Notes: generated by a model not told the origin, from the letters alone. A stretch of DNA of 64,000 nt from Novosphingobium sp. (GCA_017745295.1 JAGHZR010000019.1:1-64000), one strand, 5' to 3'. Numbered from the stretch's first letter, positions 1 to 10,204 are shown. Numbers and translations are program-made.

Positions 1-219
1 AACTGCCTCAAGAACGACAACATCATCTATATCGGCGATCTGGTCCAGAAGACCGAAGCCGAGATGCTGCGCACGCCGAACTTCGGCCGCAAGTCGCTCA
101 ACGAGATCAAGGAAGTCCTTTCGTCGATGGGCCTGCGCCTCGGCATGGACATCCCGGGCTGGCCGCCCGAGAACATCGAAGAGATGGCCAAGAAGCTGGA
201 GCAGGAACTGCTCGGCTGA
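1..219 (+). CDS. rpoA: RNA polymerase alpha subunit, C-terminal end (partial)
   Basis: This is the last 72 codons of RpoA, cut by the window edge. It covers most of the alpha C-terminal domain, which contacts UP elements and activators during transcription initiation. The helix-hairpin-helix core is visible in [17 protein letters not shown], and the end [19 protein letters not shown] is typical of alphaproteobacterial RpoA. A strong intrinsic terminator follows 28 nt after the stop. The gene usually sits directly upstream of rplQ, but here a diacylglycerol kinase gene lies between the two. The identification is secure. Confidence 0.97.
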
Positions 220-246
220 TCGGCACTCCCGATACCGAATTGAAGA

Positions 247-280
247 GGGCTCCGCAGCGATGCGGGGCCCTTTTTCTTTG
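247..280 (+). terminator. Intrinsic terminator after rpoA
   Basis: A 10-bp stem (GGGCTCCGCA / TGCGGGGCCC, one G-U pair) with a GCGA loop is followed by TTTTTCTTTG. It lies between rpoA and dgkA, so it should separate dgkA and rplQ from the ribosomal protein operon. Confidence 0.9.
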
Positions 281-319
281 TTCTGGCGGAAGCCTTTGGC
301 GGCGGTTTAAGGTCCGGAC

Positions 320-760
320 ATGGCCGAACCTTCCGATGTGATCCCCGCCGAAGCGCTTGCCGCGCCGAATCGCTTCAGCATTGCCGCTCGGCTGAGGAGT
401 TTCGTCTATGCCTGGCGCGGTCTGCGCAGGCTCGTCTACGGCGAGCACAACGCCCGGTTGCACCTCGCCGCTTCAATCGCGGTGGCGGCCGCGGGGCTGT
501 TCCTGAAAATTTCGGCAAGCGACTGGCGCTGGCTGGTTCTGGCGATGGCGCTCGTCTGGCTGGCCGAGGCATTCAACACGGCCATCGAGGACCTTTGCGA
601 CCGGATCGAACCCGGCTTCGACAAGGCGATCGGCCGCATCAAGGACATGGCAGCTGGTGCGGTCCTCATCGCGTCGGTAGCGGCGGCAGGGATCGGGCTG
701 CTTACGCTCGGGCCGCCGGTTCTGGCGCTACTGGGGTCAGGATCAGGCCTCCAGCCTTGA
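320..760 (+). CDS. dgkA: Diacylglycerol kinase / undecaprenol kinase (DAGK_prokar family)
   Basis: This is a 146-residue integral membrane kinase. Family members phosphorylate diacylglycerol or undecaprenol to feed phospholipid or lipid-carrier recycling at the inner membrane. About 40 N-terminal residues precede the core, where the start of the conserved region is visible as FVYAWRGLRRLVYGEHNARLH. Two hydrophobic segments follow, then the signature NTAIEDLCDRIEP and RIKDMAAGAVLIA, which holds the catalytic Glu. A third hydrophobic segment lies near the C terminus. It is slightly longer than the E. coli enzyme (about 122 aa). The gene sits alone between two transcription boundaries, after the rpoA terminator and before the rplQ leader. 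Which lipid it prefers cannot be read from the sequence. Confidence 0.9.
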   Translation: MAEPSDVIPAEALAAPNRFSIAARLRSFVYAWRGLRRLVYGEHNARLHLAASIAVAAAGLFLKISASDWRWLVLAMALVWLAEAFNTAIEDLCDRIEPGFDKAIGRIKDMAAGAVLIASVAAAGIGLLTLGPPVLALLGSGSGLQP

Positions 761-842
761 CTCTTCCGCCGTTTTCGTATTGAGGGCGCCCTTCACACGC
801 AAGTGAACCGGCTCTGGGCGGTGGCCGTACCACATCGCCCGG

Positions 843-868
843 CAGGCAGTACCTGAAACGGCTGCCTG
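843..868 (+). promoter_or_regulatory. Stem-loop in the rplQ 5' leader
   Basis: The 7-bp arms CAGGCAG and CTGCCTG enclose a 12-nt loop, 19 nt upstream of the rplQ start and just before its ribosome binding site (CAGGAAG). Because rplQ is cut off from rpoA by a terminator and dgkA, it needs its own leader. The hairpin could tune translation, but no known L17-binding leader family is recognised here. Confidence 0.4.
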
Positions 869-887
869 ACAAACAGGAAGACAAGAC

Positions 888-1310
888 ATGCGTCACAAGT
901 ATGGCCAGCGCAAGCTTCAGCGCACCTCGGGTCACCGCGCCGCCCTGCTGCGCAACATGGCCGCTGCTCTCATCAAGCACGAGCAGATCCAGACCACGAC
1001 GCCGAAGGCGAAGGAACTGCGTCCTTACCTCGAAAAGCTCATCACCCTTGCCAAGCACGGTGGTCTTTCGAACCGTCGTCTGGCCCACGCTCGCCTGATG
1101 GACGAAGCGCAGGAAAAGAAGCTCTTCGAAGTTCTCGCCGAGCGTTACGCCGGTCGCAGCGGTGGTTACACCCGCATCATCAAGGCCGGCATCCGCGCTT
1201 CGGACGCCGCCCCGATCGCGATCATCGAGCTGGTCGACCGCGACACCTCGGAAAAGGGCAAGGACTCGGGTCCGGTCCAGACCGAGGAAAACGAATACGC
1301 CGAAGCCTGA
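888..1310 (+). CDS. rplQ: 50S ribosomal protein L17
   Basis: This is a 140-residue L17 protein of the large ribosomal subunit, located near the peptide exit tunnel. The N terminus MRHKYGQRKLQRTSGHRAAL is the canonical L17 signature, followed by the conserved AKELRPYLEKLITLAK and a Glu-rich C-terminal tail seen in alphaproteobacterial L17. A good Shine-Dalgarno (CAGGAAGAC) precedes the ATG. It normally follows rpoA directly. Here dgkA and two predicted transcription boundaries intervene. A strong terminator follows. Confidence 0.98.
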   Translation: MRHKYGQRKLQRTSGHRAALLRNMAAALIKHEQIQTTTPKAKELRPYLEKLITLAKHGGLSNRRLAHARLMDEAQEKKLFEVLAERYAGRSGGYTRIIKAGIRASDAAPIAIIELVDRDTSEKGKDSGPVQTEENEYAEA

Positions 1311-1362
1311 TAGGCTGACGCAGGCCCGCTTTCCACAGGGAGGCGGACCGGAGATTGCAAGG

Positions 1363-1402
1363 GCGGTCGCGAGTGCTAGGCTCGCGGCCGCTTTTGTTTT
1401 TT
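1363..1402 (+). terminator. Intrinsic terminator after rplQ
   Basis: An 11-bp stem GCGGTCGCGAG / CTCGCGGCCGC (one G-U pair) is followed by TTTTGTTTTTT. It ends only about 18 nt before the next start codon at 1420, so the following peptidase gene must use a promoter inside or upstream of the hairpin, or depend on read-through. Confidence 0.88.
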
Positions 1403-1419
1403 GGTTTCAGGGGAATGGA

Positions 1420-3591
<2,172 letters not shown>

Positions 3592-3628
3592 GCAGAGGCC
3601 GAGGACCGGGCGACTGTTCGCCCGGTCT

Positions 3629-4267
3629 TCAGTCTGCGCCTTCGTGGGCGGGCAGGCCGAGCGACCAGTGGATCGCCGCGCCGCGCAAGGCGAAACCGGC
3701 GCTCGCGGCGATCGCCCATGTCAGTGTCGGCGCGAAGCCCAGGGCGAGACCCGCCGCTGCCGTCGCTGCGGTAAGCGCGCCTGCCGTCACGTAGAGTTCC
3801 GGGCGCATCAGGATCGAGGGCTGCCCGGCGACGACGTCGCGCACGATGCCGCCGACGCAGCCGGTGACGACGCCCATGACGATCGCCGGGATCGGCGGGA
3901 CACCCCAAGCCATCGCCTTGATCGTGCCGAAACCGGAATAGACCGTAAGGCCGATCGCGTCGGCCCATTCGAGCAGCCGCCCCTGCCACCAGCGGACCGG
4001 GGTGAACCAGGCGATCACCGCCACGGTCAGGCAGACCGGCACCACGAAAGGATCGCGCACCCAGAACACCGGGGCGCCGATCAGCAAGTCGCGCAAGGTG
4101 CCGCCGCCGACCCCGGTCATGAAGGCGAAAAACGCCATCGTCACGAAAGTCTGCCGCATCTGCGCGGCCGAAAGCGCGCCGGTCAGCGCAAAGACGGCGA
4201 TGCCGAGAATATCGAAGGCGGCCGGCAGGGCAGGGGTCTCGGGCGGAATGATCGTCGGCATCGCCAA
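3629..4267 (-). CDS. TRIC-type cation channel / UPF0126 membrane protein
   Basis: This is a 212-residue inner membrane protein made of two homologous halves. Each half carries the family's conserved glycine-rich loop ending in RD: GVGGGTLRDLLIG and GCVGGIVRDVVAG. About seven hydrophobic segments are visible. Bacterial members of this family (formerly UPF0126, YicG/YadS) form trimeric potassium-permeable channels homologous to animal TRIC; the physiological role in bacteria is not settled. The gene is divergent from the P450 gene and convergent with the prolyl oligopeptidase. The family call is firm and the function is inferred. Confidence 0.88.
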   Translation of the reverse strand: MAMPTIIPPETPALPAAFDILGIAVFALTGALSAAQMRQTFVTMAFFAFMTGVGGGTLRDLLIGAPVFWVRDPFVVPVCLTVAVIAWFTPVRWWQGRLLEWADAIGLTVYSGFGTIKAMAWGVPPIPAIVMGVVTGCVGGIVRDVVAGQPSILMRPELYVTAGALTAATAAAGLALGFAPTLTWAIAASAGFALRGAAIHWSLGLPAHEGAD

Positions 4268-4342
4268 GCCATAGCCGCGCCTTCGTCAAAGCGGGAGCGA
4301 AAGCTTTCCGCCGCTGGATCGGCGAGTTGACCACCCGTTCAA

Positions 4343-4365
4343 TTATGATACAGTGAGGATCATAA
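4343..4365 (+). promoter_or_regulatory. Inverted repeat upstream of the P450 gene (candidate operator)
   Basis: The perfect 7-bp arms TTATGAT and ATCATAA flank a 9-nt spacer, ending 18 nt before the P450 start. The sequence is AT-rich in a GC-rich genome and sits in the divergent gap with the TRIC gene. Its position suits a repressor or activator site; the cognate regulator is not encoded next door. Confidence 0.45.
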
Positions 4366-4383
4366 AAATGGGAGAGCAAGTCC

Positions 4384-5706
4384 TTGGCTTATCCGGCGTC
4401 CTACGAAACCGCGGACTGGTACAGCGATGTCGCGCTGGTCGACGATCCCCACGCCTATTTCGATTTTCTGCGCGCCAAAGGGCCGGTAGTACGCCTGCCC
4501 TACCGCAATGCCGTGGCCGTCACTGGATACGAGGAAACGGTGCAGGTCATGCTCGATACCGAGCACTTCTCCTCGATCAATGCCGTGACCGGGCCGGTGG
4601 CGGACCTGCCGTTCGCGCCGGATGGAGACGATATCGCCGCGCAGCTCGAAGCGCATCGGCGCGATATCCCCTTCGCCGACCAGATCGTTACCGAAGGCGG
4701 GGCGCGTCATGCCGACTTGCGCTCGATCCTCGCGCGCCTCTTCACGCCGAGCCGGTTGAAGGACCTCCAGCCCAAGCTGCTGGCGACGGCGGAAGGCCTG
4801 ATCGACGAGTTCTATGCCGACGGCAAAGTCGACCTCGTGCGGCAGTACGGCGGGCCTTACGGCGCGCTGGTAATCTCCGATCTGCTCGGTCTGTCCGAAC
4901 GCACGCGCGGCAAGTTTCGCGTCCTTCTGGAAGGGGCGATTCCGGTGCCGATGGATGCGAGCGAGGAAGACATGCTCAAGAACCCGCTGGTCGGAGTGGG
5001 GAAGGGCCTGTTCGGCCTGATCGCGCAGCGGCGGCTTTCGGCGCATCCGCTGATGCGGCCCCTGCGGGCGCTTCTGGCGCACGAGGATATTCTCAACGAA
5101 CTGGCGAAGGCGAGCTATCCGGACGGCAGTCGACCGTCGCTGGTCGACCTGACGAGCCTGGCGGCCTTCCTGTTCGGGGCGGGGCAGGACACGACGAATC
5201 GGCTGCTTGCCAATGCCTTCCGGATCATCGCGACCCGACCCGACATCCAGCAGCAGCTGCGCGACGATCCGGGCCGCATTCCCGCTTTCGTCGAGGAAGT
5301 CCTGCGTTTCGACGGTTCGGTGAAGAGCGGCGGGCGGATGTGTCAGAAGACCACCGTGCTGGGCGGGGTGGAGATCAAGGCGGGCACCGCGATCCTGCTT
5401 TCGCACATGGCGGCCAACCGCGACCCCACCCGTTTCGCGGAGCCGGATCGTTTCGACATGGACCGCCCCCGGATCAGGGAACACCTTGCCTTCGGGCGCG
5501 GTGCGCATACCTGCATCGGCGCGCCGCTCGCCCGGCGGGAGGTCGTGACGAGCATCGAGCGCCTGCTGGCGCGCATGGGCGACATTCGTCTGTCGGCTCG
5601 CCATCTCCGGCCGGACGGCACGCTGCATTTCGATTATGAGCCGACCTATATCCTGCGCGCGCTGGCCAGCCTCCATCTGGAATTCGATCCGATCGAAGGG
5701 GATTAA
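4384..5706 (+). CDS. Cytochrome P450
   Basis: This is a 440-residue soluble bacterial P450 monooxygenase. The haem-binding loop FGRGAHTCIG places the axial cysteine at residue 377. The I-helix motif is GAGQDTTN, with the acidic-alcohol pair modified to Q-D-T. The K-helix EEVLR retains the ExxR element. The start is TTG at 4384, supported by a Shine-Dalgarno GGAGAG at 4371-4376; an ATG at 4368 is out of frame. No ferredoxin or reductase gene is adjacent, so electrons must come from partners elsewhere. The substrate is unknown. A dyad directly upstream suggests regulated expression. Confidence 0.93.
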   Translation: MAYPASYETADWYSDVALVDDPHAYFDFLRAKGPVVRLPYRNAVAVTGYEETVQVMLDTEHFSSINAVTGPVADLPFAPDGDDIAAQLEAHRRDIPFADQIVTEGGARHADLRSILARLFTPSRLKDLQPKLLATAEGLIDEFYADGKVDLVRQYGGPYGALVISDLLGLSERTRGKFRVLLEGAIPVPMDASEEDMLKNPLVGVGKGLFGLIAQRRLSAHPLMRPLRALLAHEDILNELAKASYPDGSRPSLVDLTSLAAFLFGAGQDTTNRLLANAFRIIATRPDIQQQLRDDPGRIPAFVEEVLRFDGSVKSGGRMCQKTTVLGGVEIKAGTAILLSHMAANRDPTRFAEPDRFDMDRPRIREHLAFGRGAHTCIGAPLARREVVTSIERLLARMGDIRLSARHLRPDGTLHFDYEPTYILRALASLHLEFDPIEGD

Positions 5707-5754
5707 CCGCGAAGAGGAATTCCCAGCCGCCGCACTCTGGCCTATCCCGGCGCA

Positions 5755-7890
5755 ATGACCAGTTCCGCAAGCAACGAAGCCGAAGCCGCCAACGAATTGA
5801 TGCGCCTGGCGCGCCAGATCAACCGCGCCAACCGCCTCTACCATGCCGACGATGCGCCGGAGATATCGGACGCCGAGTACGACGCGCTCGTCCGCCGCAA
5901 TGCCGAACTGGAGGCGGCTTTCCCCAATCTGGTCCGCCCGGACAGCCCGACGAACAGGGTCGGCCACGAAGTCGCCGCCTCGCCGCTGTCCAAGGTGACG
6001 CACGAGGTCCGCATGATGAGCCTCGACAATGCCTTCACCGACGAGGAGGTCGAAGACTTTGTTGGCCGGGTGCGGCGGTTCCTGTCGCTTGCGGCGGAAG
6101 AGCCGGTGCTGGTGACGGCGGAAGACAAGATCGACGGGCTGTCTTGCTCGCTGCGCTACGAGCACGGCAAGCTGGTCCGCGCGGCGACGCGCGGGGACGG
6201 GCAGGTCGGCGAGGACGTGACCGCCAACGTCGCCCATATCGCCGACGTCGTGCAGGAGCTGAAGGGCGAGGATATCCCCGAGGTCTTCGAGGTGCGCGGC
6301 GAAGTCTACATGGAGAAGGGCGCCTTCCTCGCGCTCAACGAAACGCTGATGGCCGAAGCCCGCGCGCTGGCGGAGAGCAAGGGCGAGGCTTTCGACGAGA
6401 GCAAGGTCCGCCAGTTCGCCAATCCGCGCAATGCCGCCGCTGGATCGCTGCGGCAGAAGGACGCGAGCGTCACGGCCAAGCGCCCGCTGCGCTTCTGGGC
6501 CCATGGCTGGGGCGCGGCGAGCCGGGTGCCGGGCATCAGCCAGCACGAAGTGATCCGCCGGATCGAATCCTGGGGTCTGCCGGTCTCCCCGCAGTTCCGG
6601 CTCTGCGGGTCGCTGGAAGAGATGCTGACCGCCTATCGCACCATTCGCGACGGACGCGCGGGCCTGCCCTTCGAGATCGACGGGGTGGTCTACAAGGTCG
6701 ACCGGCTCGACTGGCAGCAGCGGCTCGGCTTCGTGGCCAAGGCGCCGCGCTGGGCCATGGCCCACAAGTTCCCGGCGGAACGGGCCGAGACCACGCTCGA
6801 ATCGATCGATATCCAGGTCGGCCGCACCGGCAAGCTCACGCCGGTCGGTCGGCTCAAGCCGGTGCTGGTCGGCGGCGTAACCGTCACCAATGTCACCTTG
6901 CACAACCGCGACGAGATCGGGCGCCTCGGGGTTCGTCCCGGCGATACCGTGGTGCTCCAGCGCGCGGGCGATGTGATTCCGCAGATCGTCGACAACCTCA
7001 CCCGCGAAGTGGAGCGCCCCGCCTTCGACTTCCCCGATCACTGCCCCGAGTGCGGCAGCGAGGCGGTTGCCGCAGAAGGCGAAGTCGATGTGCGCTGCAC
7101 CGGCGGGCTGATCTGCCCGGCGCAGCGGACCGAGCGGCTCAAGCACTTCGTCAGCCGCGCCGCGCTCGATATCGAGGGGCTGGGCGAGAAGACCATCGAC
7201 GAGTTCTTCGCCAAGGGCTGGCTCGAAAGTCCCGCCGATATCTTCCGCCTGCGCAAGCGCCGCGAAGAGATTCTCGCGCTCGACGGGTGGAAGGACAAGT
7301 CTGTGGACAACCTGTTGGCCGCTGTGGAAAGCAAGCGCGGCCCCGATGCCGCGCGCCTGCTGTTCGGCCTCGGCATCCGCCATGTCGGTGCCGTAACCGC
7401 GCGCGATCTGCTCAAGCGCTTCGAGACGCTTCCAGCCTTACGGGAAATCGCCGAGGCCTCCCACGCCAAGGAAGGCGAGGAAGCCGCGGCGGCGGGGAGC
7501 GAGGCCTATGCGGAACTGGTCTCGATCGACGGCATCGGCCCGGCAGTGGTCGAGGCGCTGGGCGACTTCTTCCACGAGGAGCACAACCGCGCGGTTTGGG
7601 ACGACCTGCTCTCCGAAGTCTCACCGCCCGCCTATGTCGTGGCGACGGTGGACAGCGAAGTCGCGGGCAAGACCGTGGTCTTCACCGGCAAGCTGGAGAC
7701 GATGAGCCGCGACGAGGCGAAAGCCCAGGCCGAGCGGCTCGGCGCCAAGGCGGCGGGGTCGATCTCGGCCAAGACCGACATTCTGGTGGCGGGACCGGGG
7801 GCGGGCTCGAAGCTGAAGAAGGCCGCCGATCTCGGCATCCGCGTGATCGACGAGGCGGAATGGGCGCGGATCGTGCAGGCGGCGGGCTGA
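5755..7890 (+). CDS. ligA: NAD-dependent DNA ligase
   Basis: This is a 711-residue LigA, the essential replicative ligase that seals nicks using NAD. Domain order: Ia NAD-binding domain (start to about 80), nucleotidyltransferase domain with the adenylated Lys125 in the KIDG motif, OB fold, four-cysteine zinc finger (CPEC ... C ... C near residues 430-455), helix-hairpin-helix repeats, and a C-terminal BRCT domain (about 635-711, starting at GKTVVFTGKLE). All key residues are present and the length is normal, slightly long. It follows the P450 by 48 nt and ends at a bidirectional terminator. Confidence 0.98.
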   Translation: MTSSASNEAEAANELMRLARQINRANRLYHADDAPEISDAEYDALVRRNAELEAAFPNLVRPDSPTNRVGHEVAASPLSKVTHEVRMMSLDNAFTDEEVEDFVGRVRRFLSLAAEEPVLVTAEDKIDGLSCSLRYEHGKLVRAATRGDGQVGEDVTANVAHIADVVQELKGEDIPEVFEVRGEVYMEKGAFLALNETLMAEARALAESKGEAFDESKVRQFANPRNAAAGSLRQKDASVTAKRPLRFWAHGWGAASRVPGISQHEVIRRIESWGLPVSPQFRLCGSLEEMLTAYRTIRDGRAGLPFEIDGVVYKVDRLDWQQRLGFVAKAPRWAMAHKFPAERAETTLESIDIQVGRTGKLTPVGRLKPVLVGGVTVTNVTLHNRDEIGRLGVRPGDTVVLQRAGDVIPQIVDNLTREVERPAFDFPDHCPECGSEAVAAEGEVDVRCTGGLICPAQRTERLKHFVSRAALDIEGLGEKTIDEFFAKGWLESPADIFRLRKRREEILALDGWKDKSVDNLLAAVESKRGPDAARLLFGLGIRHVGAVTARDLLKRFETLPALREIAEASHAKEGEEAAAAGSEAYAELVSIDGIGPAVVEALGDFFHEEHNRAVWDDLLSEVSPPAYVVATVDSEVAGKTVVFTGKLETMSRDEAKAQAERLGAKAAGSISAKTDILVAGPGAGSKLKKAADLGIRVIDEAEWARIVQAAG

Positions 7891-7919
7891 TAGACCCGTT
7901 CAACCAGCGCAAACGAGAA

Positions 7920-7946
7920 GGGCCGCCGGTGCGATACCGGCGGCCC
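7920..7946. terminator. Bidirectional terminator between ligA and sciP
   Basis: A perfect 10-bp stem GGGCCGCCGG / CCGGCGGCCC with a 7-nt loop lies between the convergent ends of ligA and sciP. T-rich sequence follows on the plus strand (TTGTTGTTCT), and on the minus strand TTCTCGTTT follows, so it can serve both genes. Confidence 0.85.
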
Positions 7947-7966
7947 TTGTTGTTCTCGGCGACCTG

Positions 7967-8269
7967 TCAGGCGCGGCGCGATTGCCGCTCGTGCAGGTGC
8001 CGATAATGTTGAACCCGGGTGGCGCGCAGTCCTGCCATGCCCTCGCGCTCTACGGCGCGTTGCCAGGATGCCAGTTCCTCAAGCGTGAGGTCGTAGCGGT
8101 CGCAAGCCTCGGCAATCGTCAGCAGGCCGCCGTTCACCGCCGCCACGACTTCCGCCTTGCGGCGAACGACCCAGCGAGAAGTGCCGCGCGGCGGCAGGCT
8201 GCTCTTGTCGAGAGCTTCACCCAGGGGTCCGACGACCAGCCGGGGCCGGTCGAGATCAGATTGAAGCAT
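7967..8269 (-). CDS. sciP: CtrA inhibitor SciP (DUF1153)
   Basis: This 100-residue helix-turn-helix protein matches Caulobacter SciP closely in the core VVGPLGEAL, WVVRRKAEVVAAVNGGLLT, EACDRYDLTLEELASWQ and GLRATRVQ. In Caulobacter, SciP binds CtrA and blocks its transcriptional activation in G1 while itself being expressed from a CtrA-controlled promoter. A perfect CtrA box (TTAA-N7-TTAA) lies 60 nt upstream here, which suggests the same feedback. The gene is convergent with ligA across a shared terminator. The family assignment is firm; the exact role in this organism is inferred. Confidence 0.92.
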   Translation of the reverse strand: MLQSDLDRPRLVVGPLGEALDKSSLPPRGTSRWVVRRKAEVVAAVNGGLLTIAEACDRYDLTLEELASWQRAVEREGMAGLRATRVQHYRHLHERQSRRA

Positions 8270-8328
8270 GTTGGCCTCTTGAGCTGTTGTTACCAGCCCC
8301 CCTTGGCCTTAATTCTTGGTGGAAACCC

Positions 8329-8343
8329 TTAATTCGAAGTTAA
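8329..8343 (-). promoter_or_regulatory. CtrA-binding box upstream of sciP
   Basis: TTAA-N7-TTAA occurs exactly once in the sciP promoter region (TTAATTCGAAGTTAA on the plus strand), with further TTAA elements at 8309 and 8353. The motif is the established full CtrA site of alphaproteobacteria. It lies 60 nt upstream of the sciP start codon. Confidence 0.75.
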
Positions 8344-8535
8344 TTCGATGGGTTAACGCCCAGCCACGTGATCCCGCTTAGTCCTATGAATTAAAAGGAT
8401 AAAGCCTCGGCGAAGTCCCTGCCGATACTTATGCGCCGCGTTTATAAGTCTTAACGTGCATAGGCTGCGCCGAATGGAGTAGCGCGCCGTGTGCGGATGC
8501 GAGACCGGCCGGTTCCGCATCCGCCGTACCTGCGC

Positions 8536-9438
8536 CTATTTGCGGCGCGCCCGCATCCACAGGATCGACCAGTCGCCGTTCACCAGTCTTGCCGCAAGGC
8601 GCAGACCGGCGCGGCGGCAGGCGCGGCGGACGGCCTCTTCCTGGGTTTCCAGCAGGCCTGCCAGGACCAGGCTGCCGCCCGGCGCCAGCGAGCGCGCGAA
8701 GTCCGGCGCCAGCGAGACCAGCGGTCCGGCCAGGATATTCGCCATGATGAGGTCGTAAGGTCCGCGCGCCGCGATCAGCGGGTGGTCCATGCCGTCGGCC
8801 ACGGTCATGACCAGTTCGCCGCCGCGCGGCCCCATCTTCACCCCGTTGGCGGCGGCGTTGTCTTCCACCACCCCGACGCAGACCTGGTCGATGTCGCTGG
8901 CGGTCGCGAGCGCGCGGGGCCACAGCGCCATTGCCGCGAAGGCAAGCAGGCCGGTGCCGGTGCCGATGTCGGCGTGGTTGCGGAAGATCAGTCCCTGCGC
9001 CTTCATGTGGGTGAGCATGGCGAGGCATCCGGCGGTCGTCGCGTGCTGGCCGGTGCCGAAAGCCTGGCTGGCGGGGATCGCGAAATCGATCACGCCGGGT
9101 TCGTCGCTGGCCGGGTGATCCGGGGTGTGCACGTAGAAACGCCCGGCACGGATCGGTTCGAGACCCTGCTGGCTCGTCACCAGCCAGTCGGTTTCGGGCA
9201 GTTCCTCGACGATGAATTCGGGTACCTCACCGGGGAACAGGGCGGCGATGGCCTGCTTTTCCGTGTCGCCCGGCTCGTCCGCGAACCACGCTTCGAGCTG
9301 CCAGTCGTCCGGCTTGTCCTCGGCGATCTCGCTGCCGGACAGGACGATGCCCTCATCCCAGTCGAAGGCGTCTTCATGGGCGACGAGGGCGGCCTCGATA
9401 GTGGCGCGCGGGGCGAAGGCGGTGATTTTCCAACTCAC
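8536..9438 (-). CDS. prmA: Ribosomal protein L11 methyltransferase
   Basis: This is a 300-residue PrmA that trimethylates lysines and the N terminus of ribosomal protein L11 using S-adenosylmethionine. The start is GTG at 9438 (VSWKITAF), supported by the Shine-Dalgarno AGGAGAT; the open frame continues upstream but without PrmA similarity. The N-terminal substrate-recognition domain (about 1-110) is followed by the Rossmann methyltransferase domain with FGTGQHATT, DIGTGTGLLA (SAM-binding), and MANILAGPL (the N-hydrophobic-L-A active-site motif). It is monocistronic, divergent from sdhC. Confidence 0.95.
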   Translation of the reverse strand: MSWKITAFAPRATIEAALVAHEDAFDWDEGIVLSGSEIAEDKPDDWQLEAWFADEPGDTEKQAIAALFPGEVPEFIVEELPETDWLVTSQQGLEPIRAGRFYVHTPDHPASDEPGVIDFAIPASQAFGTGQHATTAGCLAMLTHMKAQGLIFRNHADIGTGTGLLAFAAMALWPRALATASDIDQVCVGVVEDNAAANGVKMGPRGGELVMTVADGMDHPLIAARGPYDLIMANILAGPLVSLAPDFARSLAPGGSLVLAGLLETQEEAVRRACRRAGLRLAARLVNGDWSILWMRARRK

Positions 9439-9796
9439 GAACGGATCTCCTGCGCTTCGAACCGAGCCTTCTCGCAGGGAAGGGGGCTGTCGAAGCGGAC
9501 ATGGGCATCGGCCGTCTGGCGGCGGCCGGAAAGGATACGGCCGAAAGCCCGCGCGATTCGCGCACGGGCTTTGGCGGACGATATGTTTTGTCGGCGCTTT
9601 AATTCCACTGTGCTTCTCTGACCAGTGGGCGACATGGCGATGAACCGGCAGTTGACCGATCGCCGGGGACGCTTGTGCGGGATGCATCTGCGATGTGCTT
9701 CGCGGAACTTGCGCCAAGCCGTGATTTGTCTAAGGGGACTTTCGACAGGGGCAGCCTCGAGGCTGCTGCATAAGGCAAAAGGGATTCGAAAGAGCC
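9439..9796. other. Intergenic region between prmA and sdhC
   Basis: This 358-nt divergent region has no convincing coding frame. It holds a GC-rich hairpin at 9544-9572 (AAAGCCC arms around GCGCG/CGCGC) and a perfect 16-bp palindrome GCAGCCTCGAGGCTGC at 9751-9766, thirty nucleotides before sdhC. Promoters of both genes must lie here but no clear sigma-70 match can be assigned. Confidence 0.6.
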
Positions 9797-10192
9797 ATGG
9801 CCAAAGACGGCACCAGGAACCGTCCGCTTTCGCCCCATCTCCAGATCTGGCGTTGGGGCCCTCACATGTTCGTCTCGATTCTGCACCGCGTGACGGGCGA
9901 TGGCATGGCATTCGCCGGCCTCGCTCTGCTGCTGTGGTGGCTCGGGGCGCTGGCTGGCGGACCCGAAGCTTACGCACTGCTCACCAAGTGCATGACCTCG
10001 CCGCTCGGCTATGTCGTGCTCGTGGGCATTTCCTGGGCGTTCTTCACCCACATGATGAGCGGCCTTCGCCACTTCGTGCTCGATGTCGGCGCGGGCTTCG
10101 AACTCAAGACGAACAAGACCTGGTCGATCGTCTGCCCGATCCTGGGCGTGCTCGCCACCGTCGCCTTCTGGGCGATCCTGCTGCTTCGCTGA
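9797..10192 (+). CDS. sdhC: Succinate dehydrogenase cytochrome b556 subunit
   Basis: This is a 131-residue membrane anchor of complex II. It binds haem b together with SdhD and passes electrons from the iron-sulfur subunit to ubiquinone. The conserved start RPLSPHLQIW and SILHRVTGDGMAFAG (quinone-site Ser/Arg) are visible, as is the second-helix histidine region GLRHFVLDVG. Three transmembrane segments are predicted. It begins the sdhC-sdhD-sdhA operon, 12 nt ahead of sdhD. Confidence 0.95.
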   Translation: MAKDGTRNRPLSPHLQIWRWGPHMFVSILHRVTGDGMAFAGLALLLWWLGALAGGPEAYALLTKCMTSPLGYVVLVGISWAFFTHMMSGLRHFVLDVGAGFELKTNKTWSIVCPILGVLATVAFWAILLLR

Positions 10193-10204
10193 GGAACGGG
10201 AAAC

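Noticed and set aside
4327..4349. TTGACC and TATGAT as a P450 promoter
   Set aside because: The spacing is only 11 nt, too short for a sigma-70 promoter.
4360..7383. A 1007-codon open frame on the minus strand across the P450 and ligA genes
   Set aside because: It is antisense to two clear genes with intact motifs. Its translation is Arg/His/Gly-rich with no domain, as expected from complementary frames in GC-rich DNA.
9435..9977. A 180-codon minus-strand frame in the prmA-sdhC gap
   Set aside because: It overlaps the start of sdhC, has no ribosome binding site and its translation is basic and low in information.
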